Origin: Palsa-89 sp963824345
Lineage (GTDB): Bacteria > Acidobacteriota > Terriglobia > Bryobacterales > Bryobacteraceae
Length of the DNA stretch: 64,000 bases
Reading direction: 5' to 3'
NCBI GenBank assembly: GCA_963824345.1
Contig: CAWGOZ010000008.1
Coordinates: forward strand, 124,001 to 188,000
The notes beneath the pieces are model-generated. The model was given only the letters and a program-made list of their open reading frames with translations, had not been told where the DNA came from and did no database searches. The translations under genes were made by a program, and so were the position numbers. Positions 33,788 to 42,490 of the stretch are shown in pieces (positions within the stretch are counted from its first letter, which is position 1; the number at the start of each line of letters is the position of its first letter).

Positions 33788-35857
33788 ATGCTCGTCTACG
33801 CCTGCACGATTTTCCTGAGCGCGTTTCTGCTCTTCGCCGTGCAGCCCATGATCGGCAAGATGATCCTGCCCTGGTTCGGCGGCTCGGCCGCGGTCTGGAG
33901 CACCTGCCTGCTGTTCTTCCAGGCGGCGCTCCTGACGGGCTACCTATACGCGCACTGGTCCAGCACGTCGCTCAGACCCAAAAAGCAAGCCATGCTGCAC
34001 ATCGCGCTGATGGCCGTGAGTCTGGCGCTGCTTCCGATCCTGCCTTCGCCGAGTTGGAAACCGTCGCACGCCGGCGACCCTTCGCTGCGCATTCTCCTGC
34101 TTTTGGCGGTCACCATCGGGCTGCCCTACATCCTGCTGTCCACCACCACCCCCTTGCTACAGGCCTGGTACGTAGCGGCCAAACCCGGCGCGCTCCCCTA
34201 CCGCCTGTTCGCCCTTTCGAATTTCGGATCGCTGCTCGCGCTGTTGAGCTATCCAGTGCTGATCGAACCCGTGTTCACCACTCACGCCCAAGCCTACGGA
34301 TGGTCGGGCATCTATGTTCTATTCGCCGCCATCTGCGCAGCCATCGCCTGGAACGCGCTCCGCTCGGCCCTCAACCAACAACCAACAACTGCTACGGCAA
34401 CGCCAACCCACTCTCAAGCGTCGTCGCCGGCCGGGGTCACGCGCGTTCTTTGGATCGCCCTCTCCGCCTGTGCCTCCGCGCTGCTGCTGGCCATAACCAA
34501 TCACTTGAGCCAGAACGTCGCGCCTATTCCGTTTCTGTGGGTGCTGCCGCTCGCGGCCTATCTCACGAGCTTCATCTTGTGCTTCGAACGGGAGCGCGTT
34601 TATAATCGCGGCGTCTTCTTGCCGCTGTTGGTGATCGCGCTGGACGGCGCGGCCTACACGATTTACACTCACGAGGGCAATCCCGACATCACTTGGGCCA
34701 TCCCTACCTTTGTTGCGGCGCTTTTCATTGGCTGCATGGTCTGTAACGGGGAACTGGCAAGGCTGAAGCCCGATCCGCGCTACCTCACCGGATTCTACTT
34801 GAGCATCGCGCTCGGGGGCGCGCTGGGCGGCGTGTTTGTCGCCATTGCCGCGCCGCGCATGTTTCACACCTATCTCGAACTTCCGCTTTCCCTGGTGGCC
34901 TGTAGCGCGCTGGCCGCCATCGTTCTTTGGATTTCGCCTCAAAAGTGGTCGGGAAAGATTCCACTCCGAGCCGTGCGCATCGCGATGCTCGCGTTCGCCG
35001 TGCTTCTCGCCATCCAGCTCGGCTATGAAAAACATCTCAGCGATCGAATCTTCAAAATGTCGGTGCGCAACTTCTACGGCGTTCTGCGCGTGCGCGACAT
35101 TCCCGCGAGTGAGGACGATACCGGCCTGCGCCGCCTGATCCACGGCACCATCAGTCATGGCGAGCAGCTGTTAGAGGCCAAACGCCGCGACGAACCCACC
35201 AGCTATTACGGTCCGTATTCCGGCCTGGGCCGCGCCCTGGGCTATCTGCAGAAGCGCGGACCGGTTCGCGTGGCCGTTATCGGCCTGGGCGCGGGGGTCA
35301 CCGCCAGCTACTGCCGTGCGGGCGACTTCTTCCGCTTTTACGAAATCAATCCGCTGGCACTCTCCGTCGCCAGCACCTGGTTCACCTTTCTGCGCGATTG
35401 CAAGGCCGATCACCAGGTCCTGCTCGGCGACGCGCGCCTCACGCTCGAAGCCCAGCCCGCCCAGCAGTACGATCTGATGGCCGTCGACGCCTTCAGCAGC
35501 GACGCCATTCCTGTGCACTTGCTCACCAGGGAAGCTTTCGCCCTCTACTTCCGGCAGCTCAAGCCGGCCGGCATCCTGGCGGTGCATGTATCCAATCGCT
35601 ACCTGGATCTGGTTCCCGTAGTCTCGCGCAACGCGCGCGAACTTGGCAAAACCGCCGTCAACGTCGATGACGCGGACGAAGAGGAAGATTACTTCTCCAA
35701 TAGCGATTGGGTGCTGGTTTCGGGCGACGCCGCCATTTTTCGCGACCCCGCGTTTAAATCCTCCAGCGTGCAGCCGGCCGAATACCGCCCGGACCTGCGG
35801 CCCTGGACCGACGACTACAGCAATCTGTTCCAGATCTTGAAAATTAGGGACAAGTAG
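33788..35857 (+). CDS. Membrane-fused spermidine synthase-like protein
   Basis: A 689-residue fusion. Residues 1-425 contain about 12 membrane helices with the conserved start FLSAFLLFAVQPMIGKMILP, FGGSAAVWSTCLLFFQAALL and PYILLSTTTPLLQAWY. Residues about 480-660 are a spermidine/spermine synthase-type Rossmann domain with VAVIGLGAGVTASYC, YEINPLAL and YDLMAVDAFSSDAIPVHLLT. The fused form is frequent in acidobacteria; whether it makes polyamines or transfers aminopropyl groups to another acceptor is unknown. It is divergent from the symporter operon, and no other polyamine gene is nearby. Confidence 0.88.
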   Translation: MLVYACTIFLSAFLLFAVQPMIGKMILPWFGGSAAVWSTCLLFFQAALLTGYLYAHWSSTSLRPKKQAMLHIALMAVSLALLPILPSPSWKPSHAGDPSLRILLLLAVTIGLPYILLSTTTPLLQAWYVAAKPGALPYRLFALSNFGSLLALLSYPVLIEPVFTTHAQAYGWSGIYVLFAAICAAIAWNALRSALNQQPTTATATPTHSQASSPAGVTRVLWIALSACASALLLAITNHLSQNVAPIPFLWVLPLAAYLTSFILCFERERVYNRGVFLPLLVIALDGAAYTIYTHEGNPDITWAIPTFVAALFIGCMVCNGELARLKPDPRYLTGFYLSIALGGALGGVFVAIAAPRMFHTYLELPLSLVACSALAAIVLWISPQKWSGKIPLRAVRIAMLAFAVLLAIQLGYEKHLSDRIFKMSVRNFYGVLRVRDIPASEDDTGLRRLIHGTISHGEQLLEAKRRDEPTSYYGPYSGLGRALGYLQKRGPVRVAVIGLGAGVTASYCRAGDFFRFYEINPLALSVASTWFTFLRDCKADHQVLLGDARLTLEAQPAQQYDLMAVDAFSSDAIPVHLLTREAFALYFRQLKPAGILAVHVSNRYLDLVPVVSRNARELGKTAVNVDDADEEEDYFSNSDWVLVSGDAAIFRDPAFKSSSVQPAEYRPDLRPWTDDYSNLFQILKIRDK

Positions 35858-36011
35858 AAAAGTCCTCATCTCAGGCTGCCGGTGCCTTTGCTTTTGCCAA
35901 GGGAGGAAACAACGCTACTGGACAAGCCGTCTGCCGCAGCTCCTTAAAAAAAGCTGTTTGACGCCACCAAAATTGCCGATACGTATTACACTAGTCAGCG
36001 AAGGTCGTCGT
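35858..36011. other. Non-coding left border of the restriction-modification island
   Basis: These 154 bases are visibly richer in A/T than flanking sequence. CAGCT at 35937-35941 and AGCTG at 35952-35956 form a short repeat around an A-rich loop. TTGACG at 35958-35963 is a possible -35 element, but no convincing -10 follows at the right distance. I see no attachment site or target duplication. Confidence 0.3.
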
Positions 36012-36422
36012 ATGGACACCCTGACCCCCGCTGAGCGAAGCGAGCGGATGAGCCTAGTTCGGTCTAAAGACACCAGACCAGAGATGGTGATCAGGCGGCT
36101 CGTGCACGGGATGGGGTTTCGGTACCGGCTGCATGCCCGCGAGCTTCCTGGCAATCCGGATTTGGTGTTTCCCGGAAGAGGTAAAATCATTTTCGTGCAC
36201 GGATGTTTTTGGCACCGGCACGGTACATGTAAATTCACGCGATGGCCCAAGTCAAAACTGAACTTTTGGAAGCCCAAGCTGGAGCGGAACCAACAGCGCG
36301 ATCGCCTCATCAGGCGACGGTTGCGCAAGGAGGGATGGCGAGTATTGGTGGTCTGGGAATGCCAGCTGAACAAGCCTGGGGCTCTTTCCGCTCGAATACG
36401 AACATTCCTGGAAACCGCATGA
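36012..36422 (+). CDS. vsr: Very short patch repair endonuclease (Vsr)
   Basis: A 136-residue mismatch endonuclease. Conserved features include MSLVRSKDTRPEMVIRRL, the metal-binding Asp in PGNPDLVFP, the Zn/His cluster FVHGCFWHRHGTC and EGWRVLVVWECQL. Vsr nicks beside T:G mismatches left by deamination of 5-methylcytosine, protecting methylated sites from C-to-T mutation. It overlaps the C5-methyltransferase gene by ATGA, so methylation and repair are co-expressed. ATG 36012 starts the conserved region; an 18-codon upstream extension has no conserved content. Confidence 0.93.
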   Translation: MDTLTPAERSERMSLVRSKDTRPEMVIRRLVHGMGFRYRLHARELPGNPDLVFPGRGKIIFVHGCFWHRHGTCKFTRWPKSKLNFWKPKLERNQQRDRLIRRRLRKEGWRVLVVWECQLNKPGALSARIRTFLETA

Positions 36423-37585
36423 GGTCAATCGAACTATTCACCGGGGCGGGCGGGCTTGCGCTGGGCGTCGAAAACGCCGGCTTCCACCACGACCTTGTCG
36501 TCGAACGTGATAAGGACTGCTGTAAAACGATCACTGAAAATCAGAAGAGAGGATTCGGCCCGCTCCAAGGGTGGCGTCTGTTTTCGGACGATGTACGCAA
36601 GCTGGATTTTAGTGACATCAAGGGCGAAGTCCATCTCTTGGCCGCCGGACCTCCATGCCAGCCGTTCTCGATTGGCGGCAAACATGGAGGCCCCCTCGAT
36701 ACAAGAGACATGTTTCCTGAAGTCGTGAGGGCAGTTCGGCATCTCAAACCATACGCTGTGTTGATAGAAAACGTTAGAGGCCTACTGCGAGAATCGTTCG
36801 CCAAGTATTTCGAGTACATCATTCTTCGACTCCGCTATCCAGAACTGCTGCCAAAGCGAGAGGAGGATTGGAGCGATCACTTGTCCCGTCTGGAGCGGCA
36901 TCACACCAAGGGTCGCGAAAAAGGCCTATCTTACAACGTCGTATTTCGTTCGTTGAACGCGGCCAACTACGGTGTGCCTCAGAAGCGCGAGCGAGTGATC
37001 ATTGTGGGTTTTCGCTCAGATCTTGGCATCGAGTGGTCTTTTCCAGAAACAACGCATACTTTCGACAGTCTGCTAGTTGACCAGTGGGTTACAGGCGAGT
37101 ACTGGGAGCGTCATCGGATCGCTAAACGTAAACGGCCCGCCCTGCAGGTTAGATTAGGAGGCCGCGTGGATCGACTAAAGTACGAAAACGACCTTTTCGG
37201 CTCTGAGCCATGGCGCACGGTTCGTGACGCCATTTCCGACCTCCCGGATCCGGAGAAGTCAACTTCGAGAATTGCGAATCATAAACACAATCCCGGCGCT
37301 CGAAGCTACGTGGGACATAGCGGAAGCCCTCTCGATGAACCGGCGAAGACCTTGAAAGCTGGAGACCACGGCGTACCTGGTGGAGAGAATACGTTGCTCA
37401 CGCCTGACGGACAAGTGCGCTACTTCACAGTGCGTGAGTCGGCTCGTCTTCAGACCTTCCCCGACGATTACGTCTTGCATGGCGCTTGGACCGAAGCCAT
37501 GCGCCAACTCGGCAACGCTGTTCCGGTCCAGCTCGGCGAGGTCGTTGCAAGCGGCATTCGACACAAGCTCAACTCAGTGCGATAA
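36419..37585 (+). CDS. DNA (cytosine-5) methyltransferase
   Basis: A 388-residue C5 methyltransferase with all key motifs in order: I (IELFTGAGGLALG), IV with the catalytic Cys (GPPCQPFS), VI (LIENVRG), VIII (QKRERVIIVG), a target recognition region at about residues 215-310, IX (RESARLQTFPDDY) and X (QLGNAVP). It protects host DNA from the nuclease encoded next. By association with an Eco29kI-like enzyme, the site may be CCGCGG, but the recognition region cannot be read by eye. It starts within the vsr stop (ATGA) and ends 7 bases before the nuclease. The region is less GC-rich than its surroundings. Confidence 0.93.
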   Translation: MRSIELFTGAGGLALGVENAGFHHDLVVERDKDCCKTITENQKRGFGPLQGWRLFSDDVRKLDFSDIKGEVHLLAAGPPCQPFSIGGKHGGPLDTRDMFPEVVRAVRHLKPYAVLIENVRGLLRESFAKYFEYIILRLRYPELLPKREEDWSDHLSRLERHHTKGREKGLSYNVVFRSLNAANYGVPQKRERVIIVGFRSDLGIEWSFPETTHTFDSLLVDQWVTGEYWERHRIAKRKRPALQVRLGGRVDRLKYENDLFGSEPWRTVRDAISDLPDPEKSTSRIANHKHNPGARSYVGHSGSPLDEPAKTLKAGDHGVPGGENTLLTPDGQVRYFTVRESARLQTFPDDYVLHGAWTEAMRQLGNAVPVQLGEVVASGIRHKLNSVR

Positions 37586-37592
37586 TCGCCGT

Positions 37593-38279
37593 TTGGCGAA
37601 AGCCTACAATCCGCTAGATAAGGAAAGCCTCGGCACCAGCGTCCGGGAAGCATTGCTTAAGCAACAGGTCATCGCAATGGACGAGCTTTTGGTTAAATCA
37701 AAGCTTCGTTATTCGAACAAGTTTGATGGCGCGGGGATCTATGCGATCTATTACGTCGGAACTTTTCCGGCCTATAAATCCATTGCGAGCCAGAACACGG
37801 GAGGAAAGTTCGGGGCGCCAATTTACGTCGGGAAGGCCGTACCCGAAGGCTCAAGGAAGGGCGGCCTCCTCGACCAGGAAGCGCCCACTAACGCATTGTT
37901 TGAACGACTCAAACTTCATGCGCAGGGTATCGAACAAGTATCGAATCTCCATTTATCGCACTTCCACTGTCGGTCCTTGATAGTTGAAGACATATGGATT
38001 CCCTTGGGCGAGACCTACATGATCCACACGTTCCAGCCATTATGGAATAAGTTAGTAGCAGGTTTTGGAATCAAAACCCCTGGGAAGCGTCGGAGGGGCC
38101 AATACGCCTCTCTCTGGGACACGATCCATCCAGGCAGGGCTTTCGTAAGTCGTCTCGGCCTGCCGCCCAACCCCAAGAGTGAGGCTGAAATCTTGAGAGA
38201 AATCGCTGATTTTCTCGCGATGCCGGAAACCGAGAAGGCGAAGGTGCCCGTCAAGGACTACGGGGGGGCCGAAGACTAG
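37593..38279 (+). CDS. Eco29kI-like GIY-YIG type II restriction endonuclease
   Basis: A 228-residue nuclease. The N-terminal YNPLDKESLGTSVREALL matches the start of Eco29kI-type enzymes. The GIY-YIG core is visible as GAGIYAIYYVG and APIYVGKAVPEGSRKG, with the catalytic Arg/His in FERLKLHAQ (R-x3-H), Glu in LGETYMIHTF and Asn in PLWN, in the same order as in Eco29kI. Eco29kI cuts CCGCGG; the specificity of this homologue is an inference. The start is TTG at 37593, the only start codon that keeps the conserved N-terminus without running into the methyltransferase gene. No good ribosome binding site is present, which may keep nuclease levels low. Confidence 0.87.
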   Translation: MAKAYNPLDKESLGTSVREALLKQQVIAMDELLVKSKLRYSNKFDGAGIYAIYYVGTFPAYKSIASQNTGGKFGAPIYVGKAVPEGSRKGGLLDQEAPTNALFERLKLHAQGIEQVSNLHLSHFHCRSLIVEDIWIPLGETYMIHTFQPLWNKLVAGFGIKTPGKRRRGQYASLWDTIHPGRAFVSRLGLPPNPKSEAEILREIADFLAMPETEKAKVPVKDYGGAED

Positions 38280-38393
38280 AGCACGACAGCCCCCTAGCCG
38301 CGTGAGGCCGTAATGAAGCTAGTAGCGCTAGAGTTGACGAACGCGTGACGCTCCCAGCTTGTCGCACGCTCCTGGCGGTACAATATAGGCTTC
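38280..38393. other. Non-coding right border of the restriction-modification island
   Basis: These 114 bases separate the nuclease gene from fabI. CTAG-containing short repeats occur around 38319-38332 and TTGACG at 38334-38339 is unpaired with a -10. The fabI -10 candidate lies at its right end. No integration scar is recognisable. Confidence 0.3.
38379..38384 (+). promoter_or_regulatory. Candidate fabI -10 element
   Basis: TACAAT stands 9 bases before the fabI ATG at 38394, with no Shine-Dalgarno sequence in between. This suggests a leaderless fabI message. Confidence 0.45.
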
Positions 38394-39197
38394 ATGTCCC
38401 AGCTGCTGGAGGGCAAGACCGCCCTCATCCTGGGTGTCGCGAACCGATGGAGCCTGGCCTACGCGATCGCCCGCGCCTTTATCCGCGAACACGCCGAGGT
38501 GATCCTGACGTACCAGGGTGACCGGCAAAAACAAACCGTCGAGGAGTTGGCAGCCGAGCTCAAAGCCAGTCAGGTGTTCCCCTGCGATGTAACCCAAGAC
38601 GCCCAATTGGACGCCTTAGCGAATGGGCTAAAGGGTCAGGAAACCGTGCTCGACGCCGTGGTGCATAGCATCGCCTTCGCCAATCGCGAGGATCTGAGCC
38701 GCCCGTTTGTGGAAACATCCCGCGCCGGCTTCGCCCTGGCTCAGGACGTGAGCGCTTATTCTCTGGTCGCGGTCGCGCACGCCACGGCGCCGCTCATGGC
38801 TCCCAAGCGCGATGGCAGCCCCGGCGGAGGGTCGCTGACGACCCTGACTTATCTTGGCTCCACGCGCGTGGTTGAGAATTATAACGTCATGGGCGTGGCC
38901 AAAGCGGCGCTCGAAGCTTCCGTGCGGTACCTGGCGGCCGACCTTGGGCCGTCGAATATTAGAGTAAACGCAATTTCCGCCGGACCCGTCAAAACTACCT
39001 CGGCCCGAGGCGTTCGGGACTTTTCTAAAATACTGGACGGCGGCGCAAAACTGGCCCCGCTCCGCCGCAATACGGACCCGGCGGAGGTGGCCGATACCGC
39101 TGTTTTTCTGGCCAGCGATCTTGGCCGGGGCGTTACCGGCAATGTTATCTATGTTGATGCAGGCATTCAAATTATGGGTTTTGCCCTGACGCCATGA
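38394..39197 (+). CDS. fabI: Enoyl-[acyl-carrier-protein] reductase (NADH)
   Basis: A 267-residue short-chain dehydrogenase of the FabI type. The nucleotide-binding GVANRWSLAYAIA (FabI form of the Gly-rich loop), SIAFANREDL and the catalytic YNVMGVAKAALE (Tyr-x6-Lys) are diagnostic, as are NAISAGPVKTTSARG and the C-terminal DAGIQIMG. It carries out the last reduction of each fatty acid elongation cycle and is the triclosan target in other bacteria. It appears to be monocistronic, with its own promoter after the restriction-modification island. Confidence 0.95.
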   Translation: MSQLLEGKTALILGVANRWSLAYAIARAFIREHAEVILTYQGDRQKQTVEELAAELKASQVFPCDVTQDAQLDALANGLKGQETVLDAVVHSIAFANREDLSRPFVETSRAGFALAQDVSAYSLVAVAHATAPLMAPKRDGSPGGGSLTTLTYLGSTRVVENYNVMGVAKAALEASVRYLAADLGPSNIRVNAISAGPVKTTSARGVRDFSKILDGGAKLAPLRRNTDPAEVADTAVFLASDLGRGVTGNVIYVDAGIQIMGFALTP

Positions 39198-39321
39198 GGC
39201 GAGCCTTGAGCCAAATTGACATTCCTATCCACCCGTTCTTATCATGTAATTGCAGCCTGATCGGAGCAGGCCTCTCCAGAGGCGCTTCCGGCCAGTCATC
39301 GCAGTTCCTCCGAGTCTAACT

Positions 39322-40323
39322 ATGATTACAGTTCAAGGCCTCACGAAGAGATACGCCCACACGCTTGCGGTGGATCACATTTCGTTTGAAGTACAGAAGG
39401 GCCAGATCGTGGGCTTCCTGGGACCGAATGGCGCCGGGAAAACCACGACCATGCGCATTCTTACCTGTTTTCTTCCGCCCTCCGAAGGCGCCGCCACCGT
39501 GGCCGGTTTCGACGTGCTCGAACAGCCCATGGAAGTGAAAAGGCGCATCGGCTATTTGCCGGAAACTCCGCCTGTGTACCCGGAAATGGAGGTCGCCGAG
39601 TACCTGACGTTCGTCGGAAAGCTCAAAGGGATGTCGGGCGCCAGCCTGGCCGCACGCGTCACGGAAGTGGCCGAGCGCTGCGCCGTCGCCGATGTGCGCA
39701 GCAAGCTGATCGGAAAATTGTCGAAAGGCTACCGGCAGCGCGTGGGACTGGCTCAGGCGATCATCCATAACCCTGACGTTCTCATTCTCGACGAACCCAC
39801 CGCCGGGCTCGATCCCAAGCAGATCATCGAAACGCGCGAACTGATCCGCGGCCTGGCCGGCAACCACACCATCCTGCTCAGCACGCACATCCTGCCTGAA
39901 GTAGAACAGACCTGCGAGCAGGTTCTCATCATCAACAAGGGCAAGCTGGTGGCCACCGACTCCGTGCACAATCTGCAGAACCGCGCGCGCGGCGCCGAAT
40001 CGGTGCTGGTGGAAGTGGAGGGACGCAACGGCGCGGTGGACGCGCAGACGGTCCAGCATCGTTTGGAAACCGTGAGCGGGGTCAGCCGCGTCCTGTTCAA
40101 AGAAACGCGCAGCAACCGGTCCGTATTCGAAGTCGAAAGTTTAAAGGACCGCTTCATTCGAGGCGATCTGGCGCGCGCTATCGTCGAGTCCGGATGGAAT
40201 CTGAATGAGCTTCGTCCCGCTGCCATGAGCCTGGAAGAGATCTTCCTGCAGTTGACCGGCGGCGAAAAGGCCGCCGAAGAGCCCACCGTCGAGGAAGTCA
40301 TCGTGCAAGGAGAGAGCCAATGA
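39322..40323 (+). CDS. ABC transporter ATP-binding protein (GldA-like)
   Basis: A 333-residue ATPase. Walker A GPNGAGKTTTM, signature LSKGYRQRVGLAQ and Walker B VLILDEPTAGLD are intact. The C-terminal 100 residues form the extension seen in GldA/CcmA-like exporters. With the following permease and GldG-like protein it forms a system homologous to GldAFG, named for Bacteroidetes gliding but widespread in non-gliding bacteria, where its cargo is unknown. ATG 39322 is chosen because the ABC domain starts there; the 24-codon upstream extension is not conserved. The stop overlaps the permease start (ATGA). Confidence 0.93.
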   Translation: MITVQGLTKRYAHTLAVDHISFEVQKGQIVGFLGPNGAGKTTTMRILTCFLPPSEGAATVAGFDVLEQPMEVKRRIGYLPETPPVYPEMEVAEYLTFVGKLKGMSGASLAARVTEVAERCAVADVRSKLIGKLSKGYRQRVGLAQAIIHNPDVLILDEPTAGLDPKQIIETRELIRGLAGNHTILLSTHILPEVEQTCEQVLIINKGKLVATDSVHNLQNRARGAESVLVEVEGRNGAVDAQTVQHRLETVSGVSRVLFKETRSNRSVFEVESLKDRFIRGDLARAIVESGWNLNELRPAAMSLEEIFLQLTGGEKAAEEPTVEEVIVQGESQ

Positions 40324-41087
40324 GAAATATCTGGGTTATTTGCCAGAAAGAGCTTCACAGTTACTTCGTTTCACCGGTGGCATACCTGTTGTTGACCATG
40401 TTCGCCGTGATTTTCGGGTTCTTCTTTTGGAACTCGGTCGGTTACTTTAACGCCGCTAGCCTCCAGGCTCAGATGAGCGGTCAGGCCATGCCCATGAGCG
40501 TCAACGAGTATGTCATCCGTCCTCTGTTGTCGAACATCAGTGTGGTGGGTCTGTTCTTCATCCCCATGATGACCATGCGGCTGTTCGCCGAGGAAAAGCG
40601 CACCGGAACCATCGAACTGCTGGCCACCTCGCCCATACGCGACACCGAAGTCATCATCGGCAAATGGCTGGCCGCGCTCATTCTTTACGCCGTGCTACTC
40701 CTCTTTACGGCGATCAATTTCTCGTTCCTGTTTCGCTACGGAAATCCCGACTGGAAGCCGCTGGCGATCGGCTATCTGGGCCTGCTGTTGCAAGCCGGCG
40801 GGCTGCTGGCCATCGGAACTTTCATTTCCACGCTCACCAGGAACCAGATCATCGCCGGCGCCGCAACCTTCGGCGTCTGCCTGCTGCTGTGGATTCTGGA
40901 ATGGGTGAGTGGCTATGAAACCGCCACTTGGGCTAAAGTCCTGGCGTATTGTTCGGTGATCACGCATTTCGATTCCTTTTCCAAAGGCGTCCTCGACACC
41001 AAGGATGCCGTGTTTTATCTTTCCGTGATTTTCCTGGGACTTTTTCTGACTACCCGCTCCTTGGAATCACTGCGTTGGAGGTCTTAA
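40320..41087 (+). CDS. ABC-2 type permease (GldF-like)
   Basis: A 255-residue inner-membrane protein with six hydrophobic segments. IWVICQKELHSYFVSPVAYL at the start and MMTMRLFAEEKRTGTIELLA are typical of ABC-2 permeases of the GldF/NosY group. It pairs with the ATPase by a 4-base overlap and is followed by GGAGG and the GldG-like gene. Cargo is unknown. Confidence 0.92.
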   Translation: MRNIWVICQKELHSYFVSPVAYLLLTMFAVIFGFFFWNSVGYFNAASLQAQMSGQAMPMSVNEYVIRPLLSNISVVGLFFIPMMTMRLFAEEKRTGTIELLATSPIRDTEVIIGKWLAALILYAVLLLFTAINFSFLFRYGNPDWKPLAIGYLGLLLQAGGLLAIGTFISTLTRNQIIAGAATFGVCLLLWILEWVSGYETATWAKVLAYCSVITHFDSFSKGVLDTKDAVFYLSVIFLGLFLTTRSLESLRWRS

Positions 41088-41088
41088 A

Positions 41089-42468
41089 GTGAATTCAGGA
41101 TGGATGAAAACCAGACAAACCAAGTACGCGGCCTATGTGACGGTTTACATTATCGTCATTCTGGCCGTTATTGTAGCCGCCAATTTTCTCGCTAATCGCT
41201 ATAACAAATCCTTCGACGCGACCACAAACAAGCGCTATAGCCTGTCCGACCAGACCAAGAAAGTGGTGGGCGATCTGAAGCAGGACGTCACCATTCAGTA
41301 TTTCGATCGTTCCACCGGTATGCAGGGCGCCAAGGATCTGTTGGATCGCTATGCCAATCTTTCGCCCAAGCTGCACGTCCAGTACGTCGATCTGCTCAAG
41401 AATCCGACTCTGGCGCGCGCCTCGAATGTCACGCGCGAGGGCGAGGCCATTGTCGACGTGGGCGCCCGCCGTGAGGACGCCAAAACGTTCGACGAAGAAG
41501 GCGTCACCGGCGCGCTTATCCGTGCGCTGAAGGGTGGCGTGCGCGAAGTATGCGTGATCACCGGCCACGGCGAACATCGCCTGGATGATTCGGACCGGGG
41601 CGGTGGATTCTCCGGCTTCCAAACTATCGTGAGCAAGGACAACTACAAGCTCCAAAGCGTAAATCTGCAACAGAAAGCCGAGGTTCCGGCCGATTGCACC
41701 GTTTTGGTGGTGGCAGGCCCCACGGGCGATTACATCCAGCCCGAAGTGGACGCTATTAAGAAATATGTCGAAGACGGCGGCCGGGCGTTCTTCATGCTGG
41801 ATCCGCCGTTGAAGCTGGGACGCAAGCAGGTGGGCGACAATGACACGCTCGACGCGCTGCTCCAAAGTTGGGGCGTAACAGTTGACAAGAACTTGCTGCT
41901 GGATGAAAGCGCCGCATCGCAGGCCTTGGGTGGCGGTCCGGAAGCGCCGGTGATTCTCCAATACGATTCGCATCCCATCGTCAACGACCTGGGTGGCAGC
42001 GCCACCGCCTTTCCGCTGTCGCGCTCGCTTGAAACGAAGAATACTGACAAGTCCACCATCAGCAAATTATTCTCGACATCGGCGGACAGCTTCGCCACCA
42101 CTAACCTGGCATCGGCCGAGATTCGCATCGATCCAAACAAGGACAAGCACGGGCCTTTCACGCTGGCCGTGGCCGGCACCTACAACAGCGGGAAACCCGC
42201 TGGCCAAGGGCGTTTCGTCGTTGTCGGCAACTCCGCCTGGGCGTCCAATCAAGCCCTGGGCTTCAGCGGAAACCGCAATCTCCTGCTGAATACCATCAAC
42301 TGGCTTTCGTCCGACGAAGACCTGATCGCCATCCGGCCCGTCGCGCCCGAGGATCGACGCATCACGTTGACGCGCGCGCAATTCCGGATGGTCCAGACCA
42401 CCAGTCAGTTCTTTCTGCCCTTGATCGTGATCATCGGCGGCGTGATGGTTTGGCTGCGCAGAAGATAA
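41089..42468 (+). CDS. GldG-family ABC system accessory protein
   Basis: A 459-residue protein with membrane helices near both ends (residues about 14-34 and 435-455) and a large periplasmic domain between. Characteristic GldG features are NKRYSLSDQTKKVV and a GATase-like region with VCVITGHGEH and DGGRAFFMLDPP. The fold resembles IFT52-type domains, suggesting a structural partner of the ABC permease. The start is GTG at 41089, supported by GGAGG 7 bases upstream. Confidence 0.9.
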   Translation: MNSGWMKTRQTKYAAYVTVYIIVILAVIVAANFLANRYNKSFDATTNKRYSLSDQTKKVVGDLKQDVTIQYFDRSTGMQGAKDLLDRYANLSPKLHVQYVDLLKNPTLARASNVTREGEAIVDVGARREDAKTFDEEGVTGALIRALKGGVREVCVITGHGEHRLDDSDRGGGFSGFQTIVSKDNYKLQSVNLQQKAEVPADCTVLVVAGPTGDYIQPEVDAIKKYVEDGGRAFFMLDPPLKLGRKQVGDNDTLDALLQSWGVTVDKNLLLDESAASQALGGGPEAPVILQYDSHPIVNDLGGSATAFPLSRSLETKNTDKSTISKLFSTSADSFATTNLASAEIRIDPNKDKHGPFTLAVAGTYNSGKPAGQGRFVVVGNSAWASNQALGFSGNRNLLLNTINWLSSDEDLIAIRPVAPEDRRITLTRAQFRMVQTTSQFFLPLIVIIGGVMVWLRRR

Positions 42469-42490
42469 ACGCGGAGGAGAGAAGGCAAAC

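Noticed and set aside
33763..34605. Plus-strand frame starting 25 bases before the spermidine synthase-like gene
   Set aside because: It is Arg/His-rich and has no hydrophobic segments, whereas the frame from 33788 gives typical membrane helices and the synthase domain.
35937..35956. CAGCT/AGCTG repeat around an A-rich loop considered as a terminator or attachment site
   Set aside because: The stem has only 5 bp and no repeat of it was found at the right border of the restriction-modification island.
36242..36418. N-terminal extension of the C5 methyltransferase frame
   Set aside because: It overlaps vsr, and the conserved motif I starts right after ATG 36419, which overlaps the vsr stop.
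37380..37592. N-terminal extension of the Eco29kI-like frame inside the methylase gene
   Set aside because: The sequence is a frame-shadow of methylase motifs IX-X; the conserved nuclease N-terminus starts at 37593.
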